From: an uncultured Eubacteriales bacterium
GTDB taxonomy: Bacteria; Bacillota; Clostridia; Oscillospirales; Oscillospiraceae
Length of the DNA stretch: 64,000 nucleotides
NCBI GenBank assembly: GCA_900544975.1
Contig: UQXI01000005.1
Location: 29,533-93,532, forward strand
Reading direction: 5' to 3'
Shown one piece after another: positions 32,828-41,974 of this stretch. Numbering within the stretch: the stretch's first letter is position 1; every line of letters begins with the position of its first letter. A model generated the notes under the pieces. The model made no database searches. It had not been told where the DNA came from and saw only the letters and a list, made by a program, of their open reading frames with translations. The position numbers and the translations under genes are program-made.

Positions 32828-32931
32828 CGTCTTATGGGCGTATGAAGAAAGTTTTTGTGTCTTTGACCCTTGTATTTATAGAAATATTGCAGTAAAATAA
32901 GGAAAATAACAAAAACCAAAACCCCTGGACG

Positions 32932-33029
32932 GGGGTGGTACGTATTCGCCCCAGATGGAGGAAAGCAGAAGGTGTTTCTGCCGGGCGGACACATGGGTCC
33001 GCCCCTACGGCGAAGCAGCGAGATGGTGC
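32932..33029. repeat. 98-base direct repeat, copy 1 (half of a palindrome-ended repeat)
   Basis: Differs at three positions from 33225-33322. It contains the right inverted end CGGGCGGACACATG...CCCCTAC without a matching left end, so it is a truncated element. Confidence 0.7.
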
Positions 33030-33121
33030 GAGACGTAGGGAATGGCCTCGGCCATTCCGCCCCCCACAGGCAGCCGGTTTACCAAACATTTTCCGTCTCT
33101 GCAATCCCTCCCCCTCAGTGC

Positions 33122-33301
33122 GTAGGGGCGGACCTATGTGTCCGCCCGTGGTGGGCACTATGAATTTGTCCTATGTAGGTAACAACCGAATACATATCAA
33201 AAACCCCCTATTTTCCTACCAACCGGGGTGGTACGCATTCGCCCCAGATGGAGGAAAGCGGAAGGTGTTTCTGCCGGGCGGACACATGAGTCCGCCCCTA
33301 C
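33122..33301. repeat. MITE-like repeat with palindromic ends, copy 3
   Basis: 180 bases with GTAGGGGCGGACCTATG left end and inverted right end ending CCCCTAC. It has the inner GTGGTGGGCA and CATTCGCCCC motifs. It is the uninterrupted counterpart of the IS-split copy 2. Confidence 0.7.
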
Positions 33302-33322
33302 GGCGAAGCAGCGAGATGGTGC
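33225..33322. repeat. 98-base direct repeat, copy 2
   Basis: Second copy of the unit at 32932-33029, with the same 98-base length and three mismatches. It overlaps the right half of palindrome-ended repeat copy 3. Confidence 0.7.
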
Positions 33323-33420
33323 AAGATATCCAGCTTGTAGGGAATGGCCGTGCCGTTCTGTTTATATGGCGAAGCCTTAAGGCGATGCAGACTTGTGTTG
33401 TTAGGTTAGGAGTTGAATCC

Positions 33421-36400
33421 ATGCGTATCACGAAAAAAGAAATTAAGGAAATCATACCGAAAGCGGATTATGACAAGGGCTGTGCATATTACACCCAGGG
33501 ACGTGTGGTCAGCTACCGGGAGGAGGACACGGAAGACGCTGTCAAAATCAGCTGCAAGGTGCAGGGTACGCAATTGTACACCGTCAATGCCTCCTACTCT
33601 GCCAGGGGACTGGCGGCCCACTGCACCTGCCGCCGATTTGCAGACACCCATTGCTGCAAACATCTGGCGGCGGCGCTGCTGGCGCTGAATGCCTCCCAAA
33701 AAGATGGAGATCAGAGCGACTACCGGGTGGCGCAAATGCTCCAGGCCTATCTGAACCGGCCGGAGGCTGCCATCGATGAGACCCGGCAGGCCCATCTAGT
33801 CCCCGGCCTCGTCTTCCAGTTTGCGAATGAATATCCTAGGATCCACTTGTCTGTGGGATTTGACAAGCTGTATGTGGTCAAGAGTCTTAAAACCTTTCTG
33901 GACTGGGTCCAGCAAGGAGAGGTGGTGGCCTATGGCAAGCGCCTGACCCTGTGCCATGCCCTTGCTCAGTTTGACCCCCAGTCCCAGGCGCTCATTCAGC
34001 TGCTGATGAATGAATTTCAGTCGTTCCGCTCCTTGGAGTGGCACGACAGAACGCGTTACAGCTATTACGATTCTGCAGAGAGCAAGAGCAGTGTGTGCCT
34101 AACCGGCGATTCCTTTGACCGCTTTTTTCAGATGTATTTTCATCAGACCCTGGTGGACTCCCTGGAAAAGCGGACGGTGGTTTTGGAAGAAGGAGATCCC
34201 CCAGTCACCATGCGGCTCCGCCGTCAGAGAAGTGGCGCTGGCCTGACGGTGGAGCTGCCGGAGGAGACGAAATTCTTTGGCAATCACCAGGTTCTGTATG
34301 CCTATGGCGCCGGAAGGCTCCTGCGGTGTAGCCGGGAATTTCAAGCACAGGTGTACCCCATGGTGATCTGCGCAGGCCCCAGCGAAATGCAGATGAAAAT
34401 TGCCCTGTCGGACCTACCGGTCTTTTGCAGCTGCGTCCTGCCAGAGGTACGGGATCTGGTCACGGTGGAGGATCCGAGGGGATTGCTGGAGGCCTACTCT
34501 CCCGACGATTGTACCCCTTGCTACTACTTTGACATGGAGGGCAGCCGACTAACCGCGGAGCTAAAGTTCCGCTATGGGGAGCTGGAGGCGCCCTATGGCC
34601 TCACGCCGCCCCGGGGGCTGCCGATGAAACGAAACCCCAGGCAAGAGCAGGCGGCGCAGACGCCCCTGCGGCGGTACTTTCAGGAGGACAACAACCATGT
34701 GTTCTTCCTGGAGGGGGAGGAGGCGGCCTATCATTTCCTCGCCGATGTATTGGATACCTTCCATGCCTATGGAGAGGTCTATGTCTCCCAGCGCCTGGGG
34801 GACAAGCAGATCCGGACGACCAAAGCTACAGTGGGCATTTCCGTTTCTGACGGCCTCCTGAGCCTGGACCTGGACACCGGGGAGTTCCCGCCGGAGGAGC
34901 TGGAAGACCTGTACCGCAGTCTGCTGCGGAAGCAGCGATATCACCGGCTGAGAGACGGTCGATTCCTGAAGCTGGACGGTTCGCCCTATGAGACCCTGGC
35001 GGAGATGGCCCATATGACCCTCTTGTCCCCTGGGGAGCTGGCTCAGGGCCATGTGACCATGCCAGCCTACCGGGGGCTGTATTTGGACAGCCTGCTGGGG
35101 CAGAACGAGGGGCTCCAGGTGAGCCGGGACCGGAAATTTCGGTCCATGATCCGGGACTTCAAGGCGGTGGCAGAGAGCGATGAGCAAATTCCGGCCCATT
35201 TGGAGTCGGTGCTCCGCCCCTATCAAAAGGTGGGCTTTCGGTGGCTCAAAACCCTGGAGAGCTGCCATTTCGGCGGCATTCTGGCCGATGAAATGGGCCT
35301 GGGAAAGACGGTGCAAATCATTGCCTATCTGTCCACGGTGCCCTTCCGGGAGAAGGGAATGCCCAGCTTGGTGGTGTGTCCCACCTCCCTGATTCTCAAC
35401 TGGGGGGATGAGCTGGCCCGGTTTGCCCCTCAGCTTCGGGCGGCCCTCATTCTGGGTCCAGCCACGGAGCGGAAGCGGCAGATGGAGTCCTGCGGAGACT
35501 GGGACCTGTGGGTGACCTCCTACGACCTTCTGAAGCGGGACGTCCAGCTATATGAGGGCCGCAGCTTCTACACCTGTGTACTGGACGAGGGCCAGAATGT
35601 GAAAAACCAGTCTACCCTGGCCTCCAAGGCGGTGAAGTCCATTGTGTGCAGCCAGCGCTTTGTGCTCACCGGGACGCCCATTGAAAACCGGCTCAGCGAA
35701 TTGTGGAATCTGTTCGACTTTCTCATGCCCGGTTATCTGTTTTCCCACCCTGCCTTTGTGGAGAAGCTGGAGCGGCCCATTGCCCAGAGCAAGGACCCCC
35801 AGGCCGGGCAGCAGCTGAGCCGTCTGGTCCAGCCGTTCCTGCTCCGCCGCCTGAAGCAGGAGGTATTGAAGGAACTGCCGCCCAAAATGGAACATGTCCG
35901 CAAGGTGCAGCTGTCCCCGGAGGAGCGGAAGGTCTATTGTGCCGTGGCCAGCGCGGCCAGGACGGCCTGTGCCGGGGAGGAGCAGAGCAAGCTTCAAATT
36001 CTGGCGGCTCTGACCCAACTGCGACAGGTCTGCTGTGACCCCAACCTGTGCTTCTCCAATTACCAGGGGCCTTCAAGCAAGCTGGAGGCGTGTCTGGAGC
36101 TGTGTGCCGGGATGGTGGAAAATGGACACCAGATCCTCCTCTTCTCCCAGTTCACCTCCATGCTGAGCCGGATTCGGAAGGGGCTGGAGGAACTGGGAAT
36201 CTCCAACTATACCCTCCAGGGGGACACCCCCAAAGAGAAGCGGGCACAACTGGTGAAGAGTTTTAACAGCGGCGGGGCCCAGGTGTTCCTGATTTCTCTG
36301 AAGGCCGGCGGTACCGGGCTGAACCTGACAGCGGCGGATGTGGTCATTCACTATGACCCCTGGTGGAATCTGGCCGCCCAGAACCAGGCCACGGACCGGG

Positions 36401-36582
36401 CTCACCGCATCGGCCAGCAGGCCAGCGTTCATGTGTATAAGCTCATTGCCAAGGACACCATAGAAGAGAAAATCCTGGAGCTCCAGGAGAAAAAGTCCGC
36501 CCTCATGGAGGTCATTGCCGGAGGAGAGGGGCAGAGCATTCTCTCCATGTCCAAGGAAGAGCTGCTGTCCCTGCTGGGCTGA
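33421..36582 (+). CDS. SWIM zinc-finger SNF2-family DNA-dependent ATPase
   Basis: A 1053-residue cytosolic Swi2/Snf2 translocase. An N-terminal SWIM zinc finger CTCRRFADTHCCKH (about 68-81) is followed by a bacterial SNF2-associated region of about 250-530. The ATPase core has Walker A DEMGLGKT (about 623-630), motif II DEGQ (about 720-723, in place of DEAH), and TGTPIENRLSELWNLFDFL. The C-terminal helicase half has SLKAGGTGLNL and DRAHRIGQ. Bacterial members are thought to remodel protein-DNA or RNA-polymerase complexes. The start is ATG 33421 after TAGGAG; upstream in-frame sequence is repeat DNA. A convergent antiporter gene follows. Confidence 0.93.
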   Translation: MRITKKEIKEIIPKADYDKGCAYYTQGRVVSYREEDTEDAVKISCKVQGTQLYTVNASYSARGLAAHCTCRRFADTHCCKHLAAALLALNASQKDGDQSDYRVAQMLQAYLNRPEAAIDETRQAHLVPGLVFQFANEYPRIHLSVGFDKLYVVKSLKTFLDWVQQGEVVAYGKRLTLCHALAQFDPQSQALIQLLMNEFQSFRSLEWHDRTRYSYYDSAESKSSVCLTGDSFDRFFQMYFHQTLVDSLEKRTVVLEEGDPPVTMRLRRQRSGAGLTVELPEETKFFGNHQVLYAYGAGRLLRCSREFQAQVYPMVICAGPSEMQMKIALSDLPVFCSCVLPEVRDLVTVEDPRGLLEAYSPDDCTPCYYFDMEGSRLTAELKFRYGELEAPYGLTPPRGLPMKRNPRQEQAAQTPLRRYFQEDNNHVFFLEGEEAAYHFLADVLDTFHAYGEVYVSQRLGDKQIRTTKATVGISVSDGLLSLDLDTGEFPPEELEDLYRSLLRKQRYHRLRDGRFLKLDGSPYETLAEMAHMTLLSPGELAQGHVTMPAYRGLYLDSLLGQNEGLQVSRDRKFRSMIRDFKAVAESDEQIPAHLESVLRPYQKVGFRWLKTLESCHFGGILADEMGLGKTVQIIAYLSTVPFREKGMPSLVVCPTSLILNWGDELARFAPQLRAALILGPATERKRQMESCGDWDLWVTSYDLLKRDVQLYEGRSFYTCVLDEGQNVKNQSTLASKAVKSIVCSQRFVLTGTPIENRLSELWNLFDFLMPGYLFSHPAFVEKLERPIAQSKDPQAGQQLSRLVQPFLLRRLKQEVLKELPPKMEHVRKVQLSPEERKVYCAVASAARTACAGEEQSKLQILAALTQLRQVCCDPNLCFSNYQGPSSKLEACLELCAGMVENGHQILLFSQFTSMLSRIRKGLEELGISNYTLQGDTPKEKRAQLVKSFNSGGAQVFLISLKAGGTGLNLTAADVVIHYDPWWNLAAQNQATDRAHRIGQQASVHVYKLIAKDTIEEKILELQEKKSALMEVIAGGEGQSILSMSKEELLSLLG

Positions 36583-36614
36583 GCGCGGCGGGGAGGAACC
36601 ACATCTGCAAAAAT

Positions 36615-36659
36615 CGCCGGGGGATGTCTCGCAACAGTGCATTGAGACATCCCCCGGCG
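36615..36659 (-). terminator. Terminator between the SNF2 and antiporter genes
   Basis: 16-base perfect arms CGCCGGGGGATGTCTC / GAGACATCCCCCGGCG. On the minus strand it is followed by ATTTTTGC, so it primarily ends the antiporter transcript. Confidence 0.75.
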
Positions 36660-36664
36660 GCTCG

Positions 36665-37942
36665 TTATCTGGCGTTGACCCGGGCCATATCCCGCTGATC
36701 GGGCTTTGGCTGGATTTCGCCGGCCTTGGTCAGGGCCACTTTGGTGAGGATTGGACCAAACAATTCGTAAATGAGGACGGAGAAGAGAATGATATCCCGG
36801 ATGATCTCGCCCTCTGCCCCCATCTGGGCGGCGACGGTGACAGACATGCCCAGGGCGACGCCAGCCTGGGGGAGCAGGGTAATGCCCAGGTATTTGCACA
36901 CCTTTGCTTCGCATTTCATCAACTTGGATGCGGCAGAGGCCCCGGCGATTTTACCCATGGACCGGGAGAGGATGTAGGCGACACCGATGCCCACCACGGC
37001 CAGCTCCCCAAATACCCGCAGGTCCAATTCCGCGCCGCTGAGCACGAAGAAGAGGATGTAAAGGGGAGCGGTCCAGCGGTCCGTCTTAAACATGATTTCC
37101 TCAGAAAAGTCGCAGACGTTGCAGAACACCGTGCCCACCATCATGCACACCAGGAGGGGGGAGAAGCCAATGACAATCTCTCCACCCAGGGGAATCTGCA
37201 CCTTGGACAGGGCGGTGGACAGGATGACAAAGGTGACGGCTACGCTGAGGCGCTTGGAATTGGAGTGAAACAGCTTTGCCACTAGGGAAAACAGACCGCC
37301 CACCAGGACGCCCAGACCCAGGGAGCAGACAATCTCCAGCAGCGGGTTGAGAATGACGGACAGGAGGCTGAAGGAGCCGCTGATCATGGTCTTTGCCACG
37401 CCAAAGGAGATGGCGAAGACCACCAGACCCACCGCGTCATCCAAGGCCACAATGGGCAGCAGAAGGCTGGTCAAGGGTCCCTTGGCCTTATACTGGTTGA
37501 TGACCATGATGGTGGCGGCGGGGGCGGTTGCGGTGGCTACGGCGCCCAGCACGATGCAGGTGGAGACCGGCAGCTTCTCCCCCAGGACCAGATGGAGCAG
37601 CAGAAGAACCACATCCACCAAAAGGGCGGCGGAGAGAGCCTGGATGATGGCAATGACCGTGGCCTGCTTGCCGGTGTGCTTCAAAGCGGACAGCCGGAAC
37701 TCGTTGCCGATGGAGAAAGCAATGAAGCCCAGGGCAACGTCACAAATGAGGCCTAAGCTGGACACATCGTCAAACGAGGCAAAGCCAATTCCCGGAATGC
37801 CCAAAAGCCCCAGACAGTTGGGCCCAATGAGCACGCCGGCCACCAAATATGCAGTCACGGCAGGCAGATGCCAGCGCTTGATCAGCCGACTCATCATCAG
37901 GCCGGCCAGGAGGGCAAAAGCAATTGATAAAAGCGTTTCCAT
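36665..37942 (-). CDS. CPA2-family cation:proton antiporter (KefB/NapA-like membrane domain)
   Basis: A 425-residue polytopic membrane protein with about 12 helices and no C-terminal TrkA-N domain. The CPA2 core is seen in LPAVTAYLVAGVLIGPNCLG (about 27-46), GFIAFSIGNEFRLSAL, GAVATATAPAATIMVINQY and the LPIVALDDAVGLVVFAI segment, whose adjacent Asp pair is the usual ion site. The start is ATG 37942 after AAAGGAAG. It exchanges Na+ or K+ for protons, for pH and ion homeostasis; the ion is not determined. It stands alone between a convergent SNF2 gene and a divergent SLH-protein gene. Confidence 0.9.
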   Translation of the reverse strand: METLLSIAFALLAGLMMSRLIKRWHLPAVTAYLVAGVLIGPNCLGLLGIPGIGFASFDDVSSLGLICDVALGFIAFSIGNEFRLSALKHTGKQATVIAIIQALSAALLVDVVLLLLHLVLGEKLPVSTCIVLGAVATATAPAATIMVINQYKAKGPLTSLLLPIVALDDAVGLVVFAISFGVAKTMISGSFSLLSVILNPLLEIVCSLGLGVLVGGLFSLVAKLFHSNSKRLSVAVTFVILSTALSKVQIPLGGEIVIGFSPLLVCMMVGTVFCNVCDFSEEIMFKTDRWTAPLYILFFVLSGAELDLRVFGELAVVGIGVAYILSRSMGKIAGASAASKLMKCEAKVCKYLGITLLPQAGVALGMSVTVAAQMGAEGEIIRDIILFSVLIYELFGPILTKVALTKAGEIQPKPDQRDMARVNAR

Positions 37943-38099
37943 ACAGATACTTCCTTTTCTCAGGTTCGTTTTCCAGGACCCATTATAGCACGGACTGTAA
38001 AACATGCAAGGCAAAAACGAGCGCTGTCCCGGGAAAATGCGGCGCGCTAATTTTTCATTGTTTGTAGGGCAAATTCCTTTTTTTGTGGTAAAGGAAGAG

Positions 38100-38128
38100 T
38101 TGATTTTTGCCAAGAGTAAGCGTATACT
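38100..38128 (+). promoter_or_regulatory. Sigma-A promoter of the SLH-protein gene
   Basis: -35 TTGATT (38100-38105), 17-base spacer, -10 TATACT (38123-38128). Confidence 0.6.
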
Positions 38129-38185
38129 TAGGGCCACCTGAAGGCGATGCCGACGGGAAATGATTGTTTGGAGGTTTGAGTGCAA

Positions 38186-40921
38186 ATGAAAAAGTGGAAA
38201 CCTGTGTTATGTGCGTTGCTGATTGCAGCAATTGGCTGTTCAGTGACCCTGGGTGTGGCGGCAGCGCCCCAGGCGGAGGTGTTCAATGAGCAGCGTACCA
38301 AGATTTCTCACAGCCAGTCGCCCATTAAGACGGTAGACGGCATTGTGGATTACATCGGCGATGGCGTGGTGTCCGCCGCAGATCAGGGCCAGGGGGACCG
38401 GGGGCAGAGCTATTCCTGGGCGGCCATTGCCCATGGGGACGATGTGTATGTGTCCACCTGCTACAACGCCATGGGCAATACCCTCACCCTGATGGATTCC
38501 GCACTGGGCCAGCACTTCGACCCGGAGACCATGACGGCCATTCTGAATGTGCTCTACAATGGTTCGTTTTATACCGGGGAGGAAGACGGTGGCTCTGCTG
38601 GCGGCATTTTGGTCAAGGTGAACGCAGTCACCGGGGAAGTGACGCTGCTGATGTCCAAGGCCACCACTGGGGAGAACTGCCTGTTCCGCAACGCCTGTGA
38701 GTATCAGGGAAAGTTCTATTTTTGCGGTTCTGTCAACAGTTTGCCCTGTATTTATCAGGTGGACCCGGAGACAGATGCCTGCAAACTGGTGTACCAGGGC
38801 ATGACCCGGCAGGATTACATCGAGGGCTACATCGCCGGAATCTGTACAGGCATCCGGGGCCTGTGCGAATTCAACGGTCAGCTGATTGTCAGCTGTGTCA
38901 CCAAAACGGGCCCTCAGATTCTCTCCTCCACCCATCCCTGGGACGGCCAGGAGGCGTTCACCCAGATTGCCAGCCAGGCGGATCTGTTTGATTACCCGGC
39001 CTATCACTATGAGGACAGCATTTATGGCGGCTCTATTTGGGAGATGGTTCCCTTCAACGGGAGTCTGTATGTGTCCATCTGCACCGGCACGCCGGACAAT
39101 ATGCCGGATGAAAATACCATGCAGTCCTTTGCATTGGTCCGGGGAGACCAGGATGAGGACGGCGTGTGGAGCTGGCACGCGGTCATTGGCGACCAGTGGG
39201 AAGATGGCGCCAAGTATCCCTTTGGCATTGACCCTTCCCGCACCCGGGCCGGTGCAGGGGTTCTGATGGTGTATGGCGATTACCTCTACATTGGCGAGTA
39301 CAACGACGAGGAGATTGCACTGGAAAATGTACTGTTTGACATTGACTTTGATTTTGTCAATGAAAATCTGCGGCAGTCTGTGAATCTGTACCGGATGGAC
39401 CGGGAGGAGCAGATTGAGCTGGTGGTGGGAGATCCCACCCCCATGTTCCCCGAGGGCGGCATTTCTGGCATTGGTTCTGGCTTTGGCCAGCGGGAAAATC
39501 AGTACATCTGGAGAATGACCGAATACGATGGCAAGCTCTTTGTAGGCACCTTTGACACCAGCAGCCTGCTGGAGCCCATTGGCCAGTTCTCCAACGGCGA
39601 CATCCAGAACATGACCAAGGAAGAGTGGGAGAGCCTCCTGGCCTTCATTCGCACCCTTCTGAGACTCCAGCACAAGGAAGAGGGGACGCAAGCCCTGGCC
39701 GCAAGCCAAGAGGAAACCAGAATGGCGGGGCTGGTGCAGCTCTTTGATACCTACACCGATGCCCAGCTGGCGGCCTGCCTCACAGGGGAGAGCATCAGAC
39801 CTTATGGAACAGAACCTGCAGACACTTCCATTCAGGATCTTCTGCACACAGCTAAGGGAATTCTCACCTGCGCGCACTATCTGAAAGATTCGGTCCGGGG
39901 CTTTGACTGCTATGTCACCAGTGACGGAACCCATTTCGAGACCATCACCACCAACGGGTTTGAAGACCCGTACAATCATGGCCTCCGGGTGTTCGCCGAG
40001 ACAGACAGTGGACTGTGCATCGGTACGGCCAATCCCTTCTATGGCACCCAGCTGTGGAAAATGAGTGAAATCAGCACGGGGGCTGCCACCTTCTCCAGCA
40101 ACTTGGACATAGATTTCCACTGGCAGATTACACAGTACCAGGTGACGGCTCCGGCCAATACCCGGGTATTTGACTTTACAATGACGCCGGCCAATTCCAG
40201 GAATGTCATTTTGGTCAATGGAGCGCCCATTGAGGGGCATCGTGCCCAAGTTCCCCTGGTGGTTGGACAGAACACCGTGGTTGTGACCAACCAAAGCGCC
40301 GGTGGGGAGCGGGAAATTGCGTATACGTTCCAGATTACGGTACCGCCCTGCAATGGGGGAGCCAACTGCCCCAGCGCCAGGTTTACCGACGTAGATCCGA
40401 CCGGATGGTATCATGAGGGGCTGGATTACGTGGTGGAGCATGGTTTTATGAATGGCATCACAGGGAACCTGTTTGCGCCCAACGAACCTGTTACCCGTGG
40501 GATGGTCATGACGGTGCTTTATCGCATGGCCGGTACGCCCCAGGGGACGTGGACAAGTCCTTACACCGATGTGGCGGCAGACCGCTATTTCTCAGAGGCA
40601 GTGGCCTGGGCAACAGAAGCGGGCATTGCAACCGGGTATCCGGGAGGCGTCTTCCGCCCGGATCAGCCTGTGACCCGGCAGGAGCTGGCCACATTCCTGT
40701 GGCGGTATGCACAGGATGCCGGTATGGACACCACCGTTTCTGAAGACGCCAGCTTGAAGGGATACCGGGACGCCGGTTCTGTGCAGCATTATGCCCAAGA
40801 GGCCATGCTGTGGGCTGTAGCCACCGGCCTCATTCAAGGGGTGGGAGCCGATACCCTGGCGCCCACTGGCACGGCCACCCGGGCCATGATGGCTACGATT
40901 TTGTACCGGATGGCAATGTAA
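38186..40921 (+). CDS. S-layer-homology surface protein with unknown N-terminal domain
   Basis: A 911-residue secreted protein. The signal peptide MKKWKPVLCALLIAAIGCS...AAAPQA is cleaved near residue 30. The large region from 35 to about 630 has repeated YYN/FYCGS-like beta strands (FYFCGSVNSLPCIYQVD, SLYVSICTG, DYLYIGEYND, KLFVGTFDT), suggesting a beta-propeller; no enzyme motif is seen. A cadherin-like beta-sandwich follows (about 645-725), then three SLH domains from about 730 to the end. The SLH repeats resemble those of the 2089-residue protease. ATG 38186 was chosen for the signal peptide; GTG 38180 sits nearer to the GGAGG at 38170-38174 and is an alternative. Confidence 0.82.
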   Translation: MKKWKPVLCALLIAAIGCSVTLGVAAAPQAEVFNEQRTKISHSQSPIKTVDGIVDYIGDGVVSAADQGQGDRGQSYSWAAIAHGDDVYVSTCYNAMGNTLTLMDSALGQHFDPETMTAILNVLYNGSFYTGEEDGGSAGGILVKVNAVTGEVTLLMSKATTGENCLFRNACEYQGKFYFCGSVNSLPCIYQVDPETDACKLVYQGMTRQDYIEGYIAGICTGIRGLCEFNGQLIVSCVTKTGPQILSSTHPWDGQEAFTQIASQADLFDYPAYHYEDSIYGGSIWEMVPFNGSLYVSICTGTPDNMPDENTMQSFALVRGDQDEDGVWSWHAVIGDQWEDGAKYPFGIDPSRTRAGAGVLMVYGDYLYIGEYNDEEIALENVLFDIDFDFVNENLRQSVNLYRMDREEQIELVVGDPTPMFPEGGISGIGSGFGQRENQYIWRMTEYDGKLFVGTFDTSSLLEPIGQFSNGDIQNMTKEEWESLLAFIRTLLRLQHKEEGTQALAASQEETRMAGLVQLFDTYTDAQLAACLTGESIRPYGTEPADTSIQDLLHTAKGILTCAHYLKDSVRGFDCYVTSDGTHFETITTNGFEDPYNHGLRVFAETDSGLCIGTANPFYGTQLWKMSEISTGAATFSSNLDIDFHWQITQYQVTAPANTRVFDFTMTPANSRNVILVNGAPIEGHRAQVPLVVGQNTVVVTNQSAGGEREIAYTFQITVPPCNGGANCPSARFTDVDPTGWYHEGLDYVVEHGFMNGITGNLFAPNEPVTRGMVMTVLYRMAGTPQGTWTSPYTDVAADRYFSEAVAWATEAGIATGYPGGVFRPDQPVTRQELATFLWRYAQDAGMDTTVSEDASLKGYRDAGSVQHYAQEAMLWAVATGLIQGVGADTLAPTGTATRAMMATILYRMAM

Positions 40922-40969
40922 CAGGAAAGCGGGAGATGCGCTTCTGACGCACGACAGAAATAGATAGGG

Positions 40970-41014
40970 ATCAGGGCCTGGCGCAAAAAACAAATCTTTG
41001 CGCCAGGCCCTGAT
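40970..41014. terminator. Terminator between the SLH-protein and rlmA genes
   Basis: Perfect arms ATCAGGGCCTGGCGCAAA / TTTGCGCCAGGCCCTGAT with a nine-base loop, between convergent genes. Confidence 0.75.
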
Positions 41015-41072
41015 TGGCGTGAACTTGCTGAAGCCCAAAAGAAGATGGAACGGTTCCCCCTTGCGGAAAGGC

Positions 41073-41882
41073 TCAGATCCGGCGGTATAAATTTAAGACG
41101 GTGGAGGCCCGGTCGGTGAGGCAGGATTGGGCGGCCAGGCGCTGTGCACCGGCCCGGGTGATGCGCCAAAAGTGGGGGGTCATTGCCAGAAGATTCTGGA
41201 TCTGGGCCCCTTCTGCGGTGAAGGAAAAGGAGACGGAACGGCTTTCCACCAGGGCGAAGCCAGGCAGGGTGGGGATGGAAATTTTTTCCTGATGTAACAC
41301 TTCCGGATAGATCACCTTCTTCAGCTCCAGCAGGTGATCTTCCGCAGCCAGAACCTGGAGGTAGATGCCGCCGGGGACCAACACCCGGTGAAATTCCCCT
41401 GGTACCGTGAGGGCAAACATGCTCAAGATCAGGTCCAGGCTTTCCGGTGGAAAGGGGAGATGGGCAGCGGTGCCGCAGAGCCAGGTGCCGGATTTGTACT
41501 TCCCGGCGGCCAAACGCACGGCGTCTTTGGAGATGTCCAGGCCGTACAGGGCAGCGTCTGGCAGCGCGGCTCCCACCTGGGCGCTGTAGTATCCCTCGCC
41601 GCAGCCGGCGTCCAGGATGGCCCGGGCTTCGGAACCATAGCGCTGTGCGGCCTGACAGACCGCCTGCGCCAGCGGGGTGTAGAAGCCTGCCTCCAGAAAG
41701 GCCCGACGCGCTGCCACCTGCTCCCGGGTGTCGCCAGGATGGAGGGAGCGCTTTTGGGTCACAGGCAGCAAATTGACATAGCCTTGCCTGGCAACATCAA
41801 AGCTGTGCCCCTTGGGGCAGGACCATTGCCGGGCGCCCAGGGTGAGTGCAGCCCCGCAGGTGGGGCAGAGAATATCAGGCAT
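41073..41882 (-). CDS. rlmA: RlmA-like 23S rRNA (guanine-N1) methyltransferase
   Basis: A 269-residue SAM-dependent methyltransferase. An N-terminal zinc knuckle CPTCG...CPKGH (about 5-24) precedes the conserved GYVNLLPVTQKRSLHPGDTREQVAARRAFL region. The SAM-binding loop is ILDAGCGEGYYSAQV (about 88-102), followed by ALYGLDISKDAVRLAA. Family members methylate guanine 745 or 748 in helix 35 of 23S rRNA, affecting macrolide/ketolide or tylosin response. The start is ATG 41882, eight bases after AAGGAGG. Divergently transcribed from the deacetylase gene. Confidence 0.88.
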   Translation of the reverse strand: MPDILCPTCGAALTLGARQWSCPKGHSFDVARQGYVNLLPVTQKRSLHPGDTREQVAARRAFLEAGFYTPLAQAVCQAAQRYGSEARAILDAGCGEGYYSAQVGAALPDAALYGLDISKDAVRLAAGKYKSGTWLCGTAAHLPFPPESLDLILSMFALTVPGEFHRVLVPGGIYLQVLAAEDHLLELKKVIYPEVLHQEKISIPTLPGFALVESRSVSFSFTAEGAQIQNLLAMTPHFWRITRAGAQRLAAQSCLTDRASTVLNLYRRI

Positions 41883-41974
41883 AAGAACGCCTCCTTGCGG
41901 CACAATAATGTCGTACCTTCATCTTACCCCACCAAGGGCAATCCGTCAAGGCGCACAGGAAGGAGATCATTTGG

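Larger units (their letters stand above)
32760..33420. other. Repeat-filled intergenic region before the SNF2 gene
   Basis: After the S8 terminator there is no gene. It holds a 98-base direct repeat pair (32932-33029, 33225-33322) and a complete palindrome-ended repeat (33122-33301). A GTAGGGAATGGCC module lies near 33039-33110, with a truncated second copy near 33338. A long open frame crosses this stretch in frame with the SNF2 gene but is repeat DNA. Confidence 0.6.

Noticed and set aside
32935..33420. Upstream in-frame extension of the SNF2 gene
   Set aside because: It translates through palindromic repeats and a 98-base direct repeat. The ATG at 33421 has a ribosome site and begins the SWIM region.
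38240..40441. 733-codon minus-strand open frame opposite the SLH protein
   Set aside because: Same shadow effect; the plus-strand protein has a signal peptide and SLH domains.
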